DNA from: Propionibacteriales bacterium | GTDB taxonomy: Bacteria > Actinomycetota > Actinomycetes > Propionibacteriales > Nocardioidaceae | Length of the DNA: 35,854 nt | Reading direction: 5' to 3' | NCBI GenBank assembly: GCA_026392415.1 | Contig: JAPLCC010000008.1 | Location: 1-35,854 of the forward strand | In this document: one piece after another, positions 1 through 8,193 of the stretch | Numbering within the stretch: the stretch's first letter is position 1 | Layout: each line of letters begins with the position of its first letter | The notes under the pieces: model-generated | What the model saw: the letters and a program-made list of their open reading frames with translations, nothing else | Database searches by the model: none | Told to the model about the DNA's origin: nothing | Translations under genes and position numbers: made by a program

Positions 1-190
1 GGCCGTGGTCGACGGTGACGCCGACCACCCGCAGGCCAGGCTTGCGGGCCTCGAAGACGGTCGCGCTGAGCAGAGCGAGCGAGTCGGCTCCGCCCGAGCA
101 GGCGACCAGCACGGTCATGTCGCGCTCCCAGGACCACAGGGAGCGTCGTACGCCCTGACGGACCGCGTCGACGGCCGGGTGGAGGCCCAT
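1..190 (-). CDS. tilS: tRNA(Ile)-lysidine synthetase, N-terminal part (runs off left edge)
   Basis: The first 63 residues of a TilS-type enzyme are visible; the rest lies beyond the window. TilS converts the wobble cytidine of the CAU-anticodon tRNA-Ile to lysidine using ATP and lysine, so the tRNA reads AUA. The ATP-binding PP-loop is seen as SGGADSLAL at about residues 35-43, followed by VVGVTVDHG, the strand and Asp-His of the same fold. The ATG (190-188) shares one base with the stop codon of the upstream metalloprotease (TGATG), so the two are probably translationally coupled. The order dacB, zincin, tilS is common in actinobacteria, usually continuing to hpt and ftsH, which would lie off this edge. 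Confidence 0.9.
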   Translation of the reverse strand, partial: MGLHPAVDAVRQGVRRSLWSWERDMTVLVACSGGADSLALLSATVFEARKPGLRVVGVTVDHG

Positions 191-1233
191 CAGCTGAGGA
201 CGCGGCGGACCCAGCCCTCGGGGTCGCTCAACTCGGCCTTGCTCGGGAGGTTCTCGGGGCCGGCCCACACGGCGTTGAACTCCTCCATGCCGACCTTGTC
301 GACGACGGCGCGCACGAACTGGGCGCCGTCGCGGTACTGCGCCATTTTCGCCTCGAGGCCGAGCAGCCGCCGCAGAATGCGGTCCAGGGTGCCGACGCCC
401 TTGCGGCGCTGGGTGAACTTGGCGCGGATCTTGTCGACGCTGGGAATCACGGTCGGGCCCACGTCGTCCATCACGACGTCGGCGTGGCCTTCCAGCAGCG
501 ACATCATCCCGGTGACGCGGTCGAGGACCTCCCGCTGCTCGGGGGTGCTGAACATGTCGACGATGCTGCCGCCGTTGCGGGCCGCCTTGACCGCCTCGGC
601 GAGGCGGCCGGTGTCGAGCAGGTTGCCCGGCTCGACACTGTTGCCGATCGCGGCGATCTCGGAGAACAGGTGCTCGCGCATCCACGGCACCGCCGTGAAC
701 TGCACCCGGTGCGTCTCCTCGTGGAGGCACACCCAGAGGCGGAAGTCGTGGGGGTCGACGCCGAGCTCGCGCTCGACGTGGACGATGTTGGGCGCCACCA
801 GGAGCAAACGGCCGTGCGGCTCGTGGAACGGGTCGAACTGGCCGAGCACCTTGCCGGCCAGGAAGCCGAGCAGTCCGCCGACCTCGGCGCCCGTGATCTT
901 CGAACCGATCCGGGCCGCCAACGCACCCGGCGGCTTGGACTCGATCAGCTTGTCGACCATGGGCCGGGTGGCGATCTGGAAGCCCTCGGCGTTGGCCTGC
1001 ACCCAGCCCCGGCGGTCGACGACCAGGATCGGCGCGGTGCCGTCGGGCGCATCGAGTCCGGTGAACTCGCGGACCAGCCCGGTGGACCGGTTCGCGCCCG
1101 CGCGCAGCTCGGCCACCGCCTCGTCGGCCTCGGTGCGCGACACCACCGGCCCCTCACCCGCCAGGCGCGCCCCGATCGACACGGCGAGCCCCCAGTCGAT
1201 CATCGGGGGAAGCTCAGCGGTCGGGTCGGCCAT
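190..1233 (-). CDS. zinc-dependent metalloprotease, actinobacterial DUF2342/'F420 biosynthesis-associated' family
   Basis: Protein of 347 residues with a zincin HExxH motif, HEETH at residues 171-175, and a downstream EGHAD (248-252) that probably supplies the third zinc ligand. No signal peptide or membrane span is visible, so it is likely cytoplasmic. The family is widespread in actinobacteria; the link to coenzyme F420 comes from phylogenetic co-occurrence and its substrate is unknown to me. It lies between dacB, 69 bp upstream, and tilS, with a 1-nt stop/start overlap. The ATG at 1233 is supported by a TACGCT hexamer 7 nt upstream, which gives it its own leaderless promoter downstream of dacB. 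Confidence 0.85.
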   Translation of the reverse strand: MADPTAELPPMIDWGLAVSIGARLAGEGPVVSRTEADEAVAELRAGANRSTGLVREFTGLDAPDGTAPILVVDRRGWVQANAEGFQIATRPMVDKLIESKPPGALAARIGSKITGAEVGGLLGFLAGKVLGQFDPFHEPHGRLLLVAPNIVHVERELGVDPHDFRLWVCLHEETHRVQFTAVPWMREHLFSEIAAIGNSVEPGNLLDTGRLAEAVKAARNGGSIVDMFSTPEQREVLDRVTGMMSLLEGHADVVMDDVGPTVIPSVDKIRAKFTQRRKGVGTLDRILRRLLGLEAKMAQYRDGAQFVRAVVDKVGMEEFNAVWAGPENLPSKAELSDPEGWVRRVLS

Positions 1234-1240
1234 GCAACGA

Positions 1241-1246
1241 AGCGTA
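1241..1246 (-). promoter_or_regulatory. leaderless -10 element of the metalloprotease gene
   Basis: TACGCT, then 7 nt, then ATG. The TANNNT hexamer at this distance places the transcription start on the A of the start codon. No Shine-Dalgarno sequence is present. Confidence 0.5.
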
Positions 1247-1302
1247 GGCCGTCGCCCCCAGCCCGCTCCGCGAAGTGTCGGCGATGGCGGCTCGAGGTGT
1301 GC

Positions 1303-2787
1303 TCACCTTCCGCAGGAGCAGGCGCCGAGGCCGGCGGCCGCGTTGTCCAGGGCGGTCTGGGCGAGCGTCTCCTTCGGGCCCTTGACCTTGTCGGCCATCA
1401 GCGCGAAGGCCATCAGGTTGCCGTCGCGGTCGACGGCGATGCCGGCGAGGGACGAGACCCCGGACAGGGTTCCGGTCTTGGCGCGGACCCGACCGCGGCC
1501 AGCGGGCGGACCTTCGTCCATCCGGTTGGTGAGCGACCCGGTGAACCCTGCGACAGGCAGGGCCGCCAGGAGCGGGCGCAGTTGCGGGTGGGCGTCCGCC
1601 GCGGCCAGCCGGATGACTCCGAGCAGCACCGAAGGGTCCAGCCGGTTCTTGCGCGAGAGCCCGCTGCCGTCGTACAGGACCGACGCGCCGAGGTCGATGC
1701 CATTGGCTTCCAGGACCCGCTCCACGCCGGCCCGGCCGGAGGCGAACGAGCCGACGCCCTGATCGGCGACACCGATCTGGCGCAGCAGGACCTCGGCCGC
1801 GGAGTTGTCGCTGACCTCGATCAGGCGCTGCACGATCTGCGCGACCGTCGGACTGCTGACGGAGCCGACGGTTGTCGCCGTCGTCGGCGCAGAGTCGTGC
1901 GCCGTCCTGCCGACCACCGTGACGCCGTACGTCGCCAACGCCTTGCGGAACTCCTGTGCCGCGACCGGCGCCGGGTTCAGCACCCGGCCCGTGCCATCGG
2001 CCTCGCGGCCCTGGTCCACCCAGAGCGAGGAGATCGGTGCGATGTCGTCCGGGACGTAGCCCGGCTCCCAGGTCGGGCTGACCGCCGGCCCGGAGAACAG
2101 CGAGTCGTCGTAGGCGAACGCGACCGACCGGATGCCGTCCTTCTTCAGCGCGACGGCCGTACGCCGCGCGAGCGTCTTCACGTCCGCACGCTTCGGCTGG
2201 TAGGTGCCTGACAGGTCGGACGCCGCGTCGGCAGGCACGGGCGCGCGGGCGAGGAACGGGTCACCGCCGCCGACGAGCACCAGCCGGGGCGTCGTACCGC
2301 TCCGGTCGAGGACGGTGGTGGTCTCGAAGACCTCGTCGGGGCCGAGCAGGAAGAGCGCGACCGCCGAGGTGACGATCTTGGTGGTCGAGGCCGGGATCGC
2401 GACGCCGGCACCCTCGGCCTTCTCGTAGGCGACGCCGGTTCCGTTCAACGCGCCCACGATGGCAAGGACGTGGCGGCCGAGGTCGGGATCGTTGAGCTCG
2501 GCCAGCGCCTTCTCCAGCGACGTCGGATCCAGTCGGGCCAGGCCGTTGGCCGGTTCCGCCACCGCTTCGGGCAGGACGACGTCCGGCACATCGACCTCGG
2601 GAGGAGGCGCGACCGCGGCCGGATCGGCCGGTGCACCGGAGTTCCCCTTGCGGAAGTCGCGCCACTGCTCCTCGGCCCAACCGGTCTGCCAGGCGACTCC
2701 GCCCGCTGCCACGAGGGCGACCACGACGAACGCTCCGAACACCTTCTTCAGGCGCCCGGATCCCCGCTCCGCGTCAGTGCTGGCCAC
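1303..2787 (-). CDS. dacB: D-alanyl-D-alanine carboxypeptidase/endopeptidase (peptidase S13, PBP4 type)
   Basis: A 494-residue low-molecular-mass penicillin-binding protein that trims or cleaves cell-wall peptide cross-links outside the membrane. The three active-site motifs are present in order: STTK (134-137, nucleophile Ser134), SDN (326-328) and KTGT (437-440). The roughly 190 residues between the first two motifs match the large insert of the S13 family. One hydrophobic segment (about 16-32) behind a basic stretch acts as signal or anchor, followed by a Pro/Ala-rich linker. The GTG start is chosen because GGGAGAGG lies a few bases upstream. The C terminus is a cysteine-containing ACSCGR. 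It is divergent from ppa, and the metalloprotease and tilS follow it. Confidence 0.92.
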   Translation of the reverse strand: MASTDAERGSGRLKKVFGAFVVVALVAAGGVAWQTGWAEEQWRDFRKGNSGAPADPAAVAPPPEVDVPDVVLPEAVAEPANGLARLDPTSLEKALAELNDPDLGRHVLAIVGALNGTGVAYEKAEGAGVAIPASTTKIVTSAVALFLLGPDEVFETTTVLDRSGTTPRLVLVGGGDPFLARAPVPADAASDLSGTYQPKRADVKTLARRTAVALKKDGIRSVAFAYDDSLFSGPAVSPTWEPGYVPDDIAPISSLWVDQGREADGTGRVLNPAPVAAQEFRKALATYGVTVVGRTAHDSAPTTATTVGSVSSPTVAQIVQRLIEVSDNSAAEVLLRQIGVADQGVGSFASGRAGVERVLEANGIDLGASVLYDGSGLSRKNRLDPSVLLGVIRLAAADAHPQLRPLLAALPVAGFTGSLTNRMDEGPPAGRGRVRAKTGTLSGVSSLAGIAVDRDGNLMAFALMADKVKGPKETLAQTALDNAAAGLGACSCGR

Positions 2788-2818
2788 AATTCCCTCTCCC
2801 CGACTGCACGTTCGGAGC

Positions 2819-2835
2819 CATTGTGCGGGACAATG
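2819..2835. promoter_or_regulatory. inverted repeat in the dacB/ppa divergent promoter region
   Basis: CATTGT and ACAATG are perfect inverted arms separated by 5 bp (GCGGG), in the 141-bp region between the divergent dacB and ppa starts. On the dacB strand TTGACG lies just upstream and could be a -35 box, which would place the repeat over the dacB core promoter. An operator role is inference only. Confidence 0.3.
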
Positions 2836-2928
2836 ACGCCGTCAACGACGCGGGGCAGGACTGAACCAACGAACGGCCGCCCCGGGCCGGCCCCGGAAAC
2901 GGGCCAGAGATTTTGTGGAGGAAAGCCA

Positions 2929-3420
2929 GTGCTGGAGTTCGACGTCCTCGTGGAAATCCCCAAGGGGAGCCGCAACAAGTACGAGGTCGACCACGAGTCG
3001 GGGCGCATGCGCCTCGACCGGTTCCTCTTCACCTCGACGATGTACCCCGCCGACTACGGCTACATCGAGGACACCCTGGGTCAGGACGGTGACCCGCTGG
3101 ACGCCCTCGTGCTGCTCCAGGAGCCGACGTTCCCCGGCATCCTCATCAAGTGTCGCGCGATCGGCATGTTCCGCATGACCGACGAGGCCGGCGGCGACGA
3201 CAAGGTCCTCTGCGTCCCCTCGGGCGACCCGCGCATGGAGCACCTGCGCGACATCAACCACGTGGCGAACTTCGACCGCCTCGAGATCCAGCACTTCTTC
3301 GAGGTCTACAAGGACCTCGAGCCCGGCAAGTCCGTCGAAGGCGCCGACTGGGTCGGCCGCGTCGAGGCCGAAGCCGAGATCCACGCGTCGTTCGAACGCT
3401 TCAAGCTCGACCCGCACTGA
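2929..3420 (+). CDS. ppa: inorganic pyrophosphatase (family I, soluble)
   Basis: Hydrolyses pyrophosphate released by biosynthetic reactions to two phosphates, using Mg2+, in the cytoplasm. The 163-residue length is typical of bacterial family I enzymes. Visible signatures are [11 protein letters not shown] (substrate-binding Lys/Arg), [11 protein letters not shown], and the metal-binding [10 protein letters not shown], with further acidic residues in the central part. The reading frame stays open far upstream, but the start is taken as GTG at 2929 because GGAGGA (2917-2922) lies 6 nt before it and [13 protein letters not shown] is the usual N terminus of actinobacterial Ppa. Convergent with the tetR gene, with the repeat array at 3432-3551 between them. 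Confidence 0.96.
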   Translation: MLEFDVLVEIPKGSRNKYEVDHESGRMRLDRFLFTSTMYPADYGYIEDTLGQDGDPLDALVLLQEPTFPGILIKCRAIGMFRMTDEAGGDDKVLCVPSGDPRMEHLRDINHVANFDRLEIQHFFEVYKDLEPGKSVEGADWVGRVEAEAEIHASFERFKLDPH

Positions 3421-3431
3421 GTTGAATGGGC

Positions 3432-3551
3432 CGAGTAGGCCCTTTGTCCCGCCGAGTGGGCCCTTTGTTCAATCGAATGGGCATCTTGTCCGGACAAAGT
3501 CACCACTCGCCTGAACAAACTCCCCATTCGGCGGGACAAGACCCCTACTCG
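3432..3551. repeat. six-unit mirror-symmetric repeat array (3 direct + 3 inverted, 21-bp period) between ppa and tetR
   Basis: Three copies of an 18-bp unit, consensus CGARTRGG-N3-YTTGTYC, start at 3432, 3453 and 3474 with 3-bp spacers. Three inverted copies follow at 3492, 3513 and 3534. The centre is the perfect palindrome TTGTCC/GGACAA (3486-3497). Outer, middle and inner units pair with their mirror copies except for 3-4 variable bases in the middle of each unit, so the transcript could form a long hairpin with regularly spaced internal loops. It lies 11 bp after the ppa stop, and the tetR stop codon TAG is inside its last unit. It probably terminates both convergent transcripts, but its modular build is unlike an ordinary terminator. 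Confidence 0.85.
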
Positions 3552-4120
3552 CGGTCGTGGGGGGCAAGCAGTGACGACAGTCCGGTTGCGATTGCAGCCG
3601 GGCTGTCGTCGTACTCGGGGGGCATCGCGACGAAGCTGACCGCGATCCGGGCGATGGTGCGCGCCAGGGTGCGCGCCCGGTCGGGGTCGACGTCGGGCCA
3701 GGCGGCGGCCACCGCGGTCTCGAATCGGGCGCCCACGTGGGTGAGGAGCTTCGCGGCGTCCGACGTCACCAGCCGGACCAGGTCCGGGTGGGCGTCGCCG
3801 GCGCGCACCCGCTGGATGAGCGGGTCTGCGGCGGCCACCTCGAGGTAGGTCCGGATGCCGTGCTCGAGGCCGGCGCGCGGATCGTCGCCGTGTTCGGCGA
3901 GGGTGGCGGCGACCAGGTCGCACAGCGCGTCGGCCAGGGCGATCGTGTAGGCCTGCGCCAGCCCGTAGCGGGAACCGAACGAGTTGTAGAGGGTCTGGCG
4001 ACTCACCCCCGCTTCGCCCGCGACGGCTTCGAGGGTGACGTCACCCCAGGGCTTGGCCAGGAGCAGTTCGCGCAGCGCCGTGAAGATCGCGTCCCGCCGA
4101 GCCGCACTGGATCGCCTCAC
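3545..4120 (-). CDS. TetR/AcrR family transcriptional regulator
   Basis: A 191-residue one-component repressor. The N-terminal helix-turn-helix is clear (AIFTALRELLLAKPWGDVTLEAVAGEAGVSRQTLYNSF, given here as family evidence by its VTLEAV and GVSRQTLYNSFGSR parts); the rest is an all-helical ligand-binding domain with no identifiable ligand. The start is GTG at 4120, which overlaps the methyltransferase stop by GTGA; a longer frame to 4201 would run far into that gene and was not used. It is the last gene of the acyl-CoA oxidase-methyltransferase-tetR operon and may regulate fatty-acid-related genes. Its stop codon lies in the 3432-3551 repeat array. Confidence 0.88.
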   Translation of the reverse strand: MRRSSAARRDAIFTALRELLLAKPWGDVTLEAVAGEAGVSRQTLYNSFGSRYGLAQAYTIALADALCDLVAATLAEHGDDPRAGLEHGIRTYLEVAAADPLIQRVRAGDAHPDLVRLVTSDAAKLLTHVGARFETAVAAAWPDVDPDRARTLARTIARIAVSFVAMPPEYDDSPAAIATGLSSLLAPHDRE

Positions 4121-4800
4121 CCGCGCTTGACCCCCCGGAAGTAGGCGATCGCTCCACTGTTCTCGAGTACGACGTCCGCGATCCCCTGCCCCGCCAGCCA
4201 ACCCTGGAGATCACGACTGGTGCAACCGGGACCGAGCACGCTGACGAGCCGCCCGATCCGCCGCATCGGCTCGAAACGCAGCCCGGTGTCGTTCAGCAGG
4301 GCGCTACCGGTGAGCACGCCGCCGGGCTTGAGGACCCGCGCCATCTCGACGACCGCCCGGGCGGGATCGGGGAAGCAGTGCAGTCCCGTGAACGTGACCA
4401 CCATGTCGAAGGACGCCGCCTCGAAGGGCTGGTCGCCGACGTCGGCGATCCTCGGCACGACCTGGTCGGCGAGCCCGCGAGCCGTGGCCACCCGCATGGT
4501 GCGGTCGAGCATCGCCTGCGAGATGTCGCCGGCGACGTACTCGACCCCCTGGCCGGGCTGCAGACCACGCAGGGCCACGCCGCCACCGCACGGGATGTCG
4601 AGGATCCGGCTTCCCTCGACCTGGCAGCCGATCTCTGCCGCGGCCCGGTAGAGCCGACCCAGGTCGCTGTTGATCCCGGCCCGCCACAGGGCACCGCCGG
4701 CGCGCGGGTGCTCGACGGTCCAGTCGTAGATCGAGGCCCACAGCGGGTCCTCGTCCCAGTCGCCGACACCGGGGAGCCGCGACAGTGTCTTGCGGATCAA
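4117..4800 (-). CDS. class I SAM-dependent methyltransferase
   Basis: A 227-residue Rossmann-fold methyltransferase of the UbiE/Methyltransf_11 type. Motif I is ILDIPCGGG at about residues 65-73, motif II VAGDIS about 20 residues on, and a later MVVTFTGLHCFPDP followed by ARVLKPGG is the characteristic post-motif region. The substrate cannot be told from sequence. The TTG start (4800-4798) overlaps the stop of the acyl-CoA oxidase gene (TTGA) and its own stop overlaps the tetR start (GTGA), so all three are tightly coupled. No strong ribosome-binding site is visible; translation probably depends on coupling. Confidence 0.85.
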   Translation of the reverse strand: MIRKTLSRLPGVGDWDEDPLWASIYDWTVEHPRAGGALWRAGINSDLGRLYRAAAEIGCQVEGSRILDIPCGGGVALRGLQPGQGVEYVAGDISQAMLDRTMRVATARGLADQVVPRIADVGDQPFEAASFDMVVTFTGLHCFPDPARAVVEMARVLKPGGVLTGSALLNDTGLRFEPMRRIGRLVSVLGPGCTSRDLQGWLAGQGIADVVLENSGAIAYFRGVKRG

Positions 4801-6767
4801 CGCTCGCCGCCGATCAGCGCCGGCGCGCGCAACAACTCGGCCGGCACCGCGAAGGAGTCGACCAGGTCACCGGCGATCGGGCGCACCCGTCGGCACAGGT
4901 CACCGATCTCGCGGGTGATCTGCTTGGACCGCTGGGTGGTGAGTCGACCGTGCTCCATGAACCAGGCGGCGTCGGCCTCGATGCTGGACAGGGCATAGAG
5001 GTCGCAGAGCAGGTTGAGGGCCAGCTTGTTGTCGCCCTCCTCGAGTGTCTCGATCTTCTCGACGAAGGCCTCGAGCACCAGGCGCTCGACATGCGCGCGA
5101 GCCGTGGAGATCACGTGGTCCTGGACCCGGGAGAAGACCTCGCCCGGGTTCATCCCGGAGTCGACGCCCCGCTTGAGGCGTCGGGCGACGCCACCGATCC
5201 GGTGCTCCTCGCGGAACCGGAACATCGCGAGGTGGTAGCTCGGGTCGAGCAGGCCGCTGTCGGTGTCGGCGTCGTCGCGGTCGGGCAGCGCATCGCGGAT
5301 CTGCTGCAGGAGCTTGTGGACACGGGTCCGCTCCAGCACCGTCTCGACCGCGACGCTCGCCACGAACTTCACCATGCCCAGCTGGTCGAGGTCGGAGAAG
5401 TCGCTGGCGTAGTCGGTGAGCAGCCCCTTGCCGACCAGCTGCAGCAGCACGTGGTTGTCGCCCTCGAACGTCATGAAGACGTCCGTGTCGGCCTTCAGCG
5501 CCGCGAACCGGTTGACCGACAGGTAGCCGGCACCGCCGCAGGCCTCGCGGGACTCCTGGATGACGTCGGTCGCCAGCCAGGTTGCCAATGCCTTGGTGCC
5601 GGCGGCGCGGGACTCCAGCAGGCGCCGCGACTCCTCGTCGGTCGTGATGCCCGAGAAGACGTCGTGCAGGCGACTGGCCAGCACTTCCTGCGCGAAGTGC
5701 AGGGCATAGGTCCGGGCCAGCCGCGGGAACAGCCGACGCTGGTGGAGGCCGTAGTCGAGCAGGAGCTGCTCGGTGCCGGGGTCCTCGGTGCCGGTCTCGA
5801 ACTGCCGACGCTGCAGGCCGTAGCGAACGGCGATCGTCAGCGCCACCTTCGCTGCACTGACCGCGGCGCCACCGACCGAGACCCGGCCCTGGACGAGGGT
5901 CCCGAGCATCGTGAAGAACCGGCGACCCGAGCTCTCGATCTCGCTGACGTACGTGCCGTCCTCGGTGACGTCGGCGAACTGGTTGAGCAGCGCCTCGCGC
6001 GGAACGCGCACACCGTCGAACCAGATCCGGCCGTTGTCGACGCCGTTGAGGCCCATCTTGTGGCCGTCGTCCTCGATCCGGATGCCCGGCAGGACCTTGC
6101 CCGACTTGTCCCGGAGGGGCACCACGAACGCGTGCACGCCCTGGCCCTCGCCGGCCACCTCGAGCTGCGCGAAGACGGCAGCGACCTCCGCGTGCTTCGC
6201 GGCGTTGCCGATGTAGTCCTTGCCCGCGTCGTGCGTGCTGGTCGTGATCACGAACTCGCTCGTGGCGGGGTCGTACGTCGCGATGGTGCCCAGCGCCTGG
6301 ACGTTGCTGCCGTGGCCGGTCTCGGTCATCGCGAAGCAGCCGAAGAGCTTCCCGCTGATGATGTCGGCCAGATAGGCGTCGTGATGCCGCTTCGTGCCGA
6401 GCTGGAGGATCGCACCACCGAAGAGGCCGAACTGGACACCGAACTTCACGAGCACCGACAGGTCGCCGTACGCGAGTGTCTCGAAGGCGGCGATCGAGGC
6501 GCCGATGTCGCCGCCGCCGCCGTACTCCTCAGGGAAGCCGACGCCCGGTGCTCCGGTGGCCGCGATCTCGAGCACCACCTCGCGGACCCGTTCGCGGAAC
6601 TCGTCGCTGGTCATCGTCTCGGCGTCCTCGAGGACCGAGGCGTACGCCGGCAACAGCTCCCGCACCGTGGCACGCATGTCGGCGTACTTGCCGTCGAGGA
6701 CGCTGGTGAGTGCCGCGACGTCGACAGTCAGGGTCGGGGGCGCGGTGGTGGTCGTCTCCTCAGCCAT
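4797..6767 (-). CDS. acyl-CoA oxidase / acyl-CoA dehydrogenase family flavoprotein
   Basis: A 656-residue protein, longer than the roughly 380 residues of ordinary acyl-CoA dehydrogenases and of the size of acyl-CoA oxidases. The FAD/substrate region CFAMTETGHGSN is at 144-155, and the likely catalytic base is Glu435 in TFEGDN, the position used by acyl-CoA oxidases. A second alpha-helical domain (about 470-656) is also oxidase-like. It probably carries out alpha,beta-desaturation of an acyl-CoA in beta-oxidation; whether the electron acceptor is O2 or an electron-transfer flavoprotein cannot be read from sequence. First gene of an operon with a methyltransferase and a TetR regulator. The ATG is preceded by a leaderless promoter hexamer. 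Confidence 0.9.
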   Translation of the reverse strand: MAEETTTTAPPTLTVDVAALTSVLDGKYADMRATVRELLPAYASVLEDAETMTSDEFRERVREVVLEIAATGAPGVGFPEEYGGGGDIGASIAAFETLAYGDLSVLVKFGVQFGLFGGAILQLGTKRHHDAYLADIISGKLFGCFAMTETGHGSNVQALGTIATYDPATSEFVITTSTHDAGKDYIGNAAKHAEVAAVFAQLEVAGEGQGVHAFVVPLRDKSGKVLPGIRIEDDGHKMGLNGVDNGRIWFDGVRVPREALLNQFADVTEDGTYVSEIESSGRRFFTMLGTLVQGRVSVGGAAVSAAKVALTIAVRYGLQRRQFETGTEDPGTEQLLLDYGLHQRRLFPRLARTYALHFAQEVLASRLHDVFSGITTDEESRRLLESRAAGTKALATWLATDVIQESREACGGAGYLSVNRFAALKADTDVFMTFEGDNHVLLQLVGKGLLTDYASDFSDLDQLGMVKFVASVAVETVLERTRVHKLLQQIRDALPDRDDADTDSGLLDPSYHLAMFRFREEHRIGGVARRLKRGVDSGMNPGEVFSRVQDHVISTARAHVERLVLEAFVEKIETLEEGDNKLALNLLCDLYALSSIEADAAWFMEHGRLTTQRSKQITREIGDLCRRVRPIAGDLVDSFAVPAELLRAPALIGGER

Positions 6768-6773
6768 GCGCCG

Positions 6774-6779
6774 AACCTA
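6774..6779 (-). promoter_or_regulatory. leaderless -10 element of the acyl-CoA oxidase gene
   Basis: TAGGTT, 6 nt, ATG. There is no Shine-Dalgarno sequence between the element and the start. Confidence 0.5.
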
Positions 6780-6796
6780 ACGGACCCGACCGAAGC

Positions 6797-6843
6797 GCGT
6801 CTCGATACGCGGCTCGCTGGCGCTCGCTGCTACTCGACGACCT
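6797..6843. repeat. intergenic REP-like element of the 'TCTCGATACGC...GCTACTCGAC' type
   Basis: The 82-bp gap between the NlpC/P60 and acyl-CoA oxidase genes contains TCTCGATACGC, a GGCTCGCTGGCGCTCGC core and GCTACTCGACGACC. Elements with these ends and a Ser/Ala-codon-like GC core are, to my knowledge, dispersed between genes in Nocardioides-type genomes. CGCGT/ACGCG arms at its left end can also form a small hairpin. Only one copy is in this window, so repetition cannot be shown here. Confidence 0.45.
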
Positions 6844-6849
6844 TGGGCG

Positions 6850-8088
6850 TCAGGGTCGTGCGTAGAAGTCCGGGGTTCTCCAGTAGTAGAGCGATTCCTG
6901 GGTCACCGGGCGGCCGGTGCGGGGCGCGTGGATGATCTGCCCGTTCCCGGCGTAGAGGGCGACGTGGTAGATCGAACCCGGGTTGTTGCCCTCACCCCAG
7001 AACACCAGGTCGCCGGGGCGCAGTTGGCCGGCCGAGATCGGCGTCGACACGTCGTACTGGGCGACGGAGTAGTGCGGGAGGCTCTTGCCGCCGGCGGCCC
7101 ACGCCTGCGCGGTCAGGCCGGAGCAGTCCCACGTGCTCGGGCCGGACGCACCCCACTGGTAGGGCTCGCCGAGCTGGGCGCGAGCGAAAGCGATGGCTGC
7201 CCGGGCGCCGTTGCTCGGCGCGGGCGGGTTGTCCGGTGTGGGCTCGTTCGGCTCGTTCGGCTCGTTCGGCTCGTCAGGCGCCGGCTGGGGGTCCGGCTGG
7301 GGGACCGGCGTGGCGACGGGCGTCGCGGCGACCCGGGCGGCCCGGCGCTCGTCCTCGAGGGCATCCTGGCGGCGCTGTGCGAGCTTGACGCTGACGCCTT
7401 CGAGACGCGCGAGGGTGCGCAGCAAGCGGGCCTTGCGGCGTTCGATGCGGCCTGCGGTCGCACTGGCCGTGTCGGCGGCCGCCTGTGCCTCGTCCCGTGC
7501 GACGCGGGCGTCGGCAGCCGCCTGTTCAGCGCGCTCGGCTGCCTCGGCGGATGCGGCCGCTGCCTCGTCAGCATCGTTCGCGGCGGCGATGAACTCGTTG
7601 CACTGCTGGTCGAACATCGCCTGGATGTGGTCGTACGCCGCCGAGCGCTCGATGAGCGACTCCATGCCGTCGGCGGACACCAGGGCCCCGATGGCGGAGA
7701 GGTCGTATCCCATCGCGTCCGCAGTGATCACGGCGTCGCGATAGTCGGCCTTCTGCACCTGCAGGGTCTGCTCGGCCTGCACCGAGGCCGCGACCGCCGC
7801 CCGCTTCGCCGTCCGCGCCTGGCGGGCCTCCCAGCGAGCACCGTTCCACGCCTCTGCGGCCTTGGCAGCCTCGACCGACGCGGCCTCGAGCTCGGCGGCG
7901 GCCTTGTCGAGCTTGTCCTGGAGCCGACCGACGGCGCTCTTCGCGACGACCGCACGATCCTCGGCAGCCCTGATCTCACTGACCGAGGGCTTGTCGGGAT
8001 CCGATGGATCCGCCCCGGCGCCGGGCGCGAAAGCCGCCGCCGTCAACACCAGCGCAAGAAGACCTGACCCGAGAGTTGGAGTGCGCAC
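6850..8088 (-). CDS. secreted NlpC/P60 peptidoglycan endopeptidase (RipA-like)
   Basis: A 412-residue secreted cell-wall hydrolase. A signal peptide with the end GAGA-DPSD is followed by a long Ala/Glu/Arg-rich coiled coil (about 35-255), a Pro-rich linker with three and a half EPN repeats encoded by tandem 9-bp units (7238-7275), and a C-terminal NlpC/P60 domain with catalytic Cys322 in DCSGLT and His375 in YHVALYAG, His387 probably third. It resembles RipA-type D-Glu-mDAP endopeptidases that separate daughter cells; the coiled coil may autoinhibit. The start is set at GTG 8088 because TACGGT lies 7 nt upstream; GTG 8097, three codons longer, is the alternative. Confidence 0.9.
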   Translation of the reverse strand: MRTPTLGSGLLALVLTAAAFAPGAGADPSDPDKPSVSEIRAAEDRAVVAKSAVGRLQDKLDKAAAELEAASVEAAKAAEAWNGARWEARQARTAKRAAVAASVQAEQTLQVQKADYRDAVITADAMGYDLSAIGALVSADGMESLIERSAAYDHIQAMFDQQCNEFIAAANDADEAAAASAEAAERAEQAAADARVARDEAQAAADTASATAGRIERRKARLLRTLARLEGVSVKLAQRRQDALEDERRAARVAATPVATPVPQPDPQPAPDEPNEPNEPNEPTPDNPPAPSNGARAAIAFARAQLGEPYQWGASGPSTWDCSGLTAQAWAAGGKSLPHYSVAQYDVSTPISAGQLRPGDLVFWGEGNNPGSIYHVALYAGNGQIIHAPRTGRPVTQESLYYWRTPDFYARP

Positions 8089-8095
8089 TCGCGTC

Positions 8096-8101
8096 ACCGT
8101 A
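8096..8101 (-). promoter_or_regulatory. leaderless -10 element of the NlpC/P60 gene
   Basis: TACGGT, 7 nt, GTG (8088). It decides between two GTG codons three codons apart, since the longer start would lie inside the promoter element. Confidence 0.45.
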
Positions 8102-8165
8102 GTGCGATTTCGTCACATCCGAAACAAAAACCCCAACTTTTTCATCCGGCACCGGCGTGTCGGCT

Positions 8166-8193
8166 TGACGAACTACAACGATGTAATTCGTCA
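8166..8193. promoter_or_regulatory. 28-bp palindrome between PAP2 and NlpC/P60 genes
   Basis: The arms TGACGAA and TTCGTCA enclose TACA and TGTA, with mismatches only at 8173/8186 and at the A-A pair flanking the central CG. The right end is the PAP2 stop codon, and the element lies about 70-95 bp upstream of the NlpC/P60 start. It could be an operator (a TACA...TGTA core is common for BlaI/CopY-type and other small repressors) or the hairpin of the PAP2 terminator, although no U-tract follows. Confidence 0.45.

Noticed and set aside
2470..3420. Long N-terminal extension of pyrophosphatase
   Set aside because: The frame is open over the divergent dacB region but has no conserved sequence. 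GGAGGA stands ahead of GTG 2929.
3432..3551. CRISPR array
   Set aside because: Units are 18 bp with 3-bp spacers and switch orientation in the middle; no cas genes are near.
4120..4201. Longer TetR start at 4201
   Set aside because: It would overlap the methyltransferase by 85 nt; GTG 4120 gives a GTGA overlap and a standard N terminus.
4785..6935. A 716-codon open frame on the plus strand opposite the acyl-CoA oxidase gene
   Set aside because: It is a mirror frame of a GC-rich gene: repetitive Glu/Val/Arg/His composition, no recognisable domain, and the minus-strand gene is unmistakable. The same holds for other long frames, e.g. 14997-17255 (+), 9834-11177 (+), 24924-26567 (+) and 28305-30086 (-).
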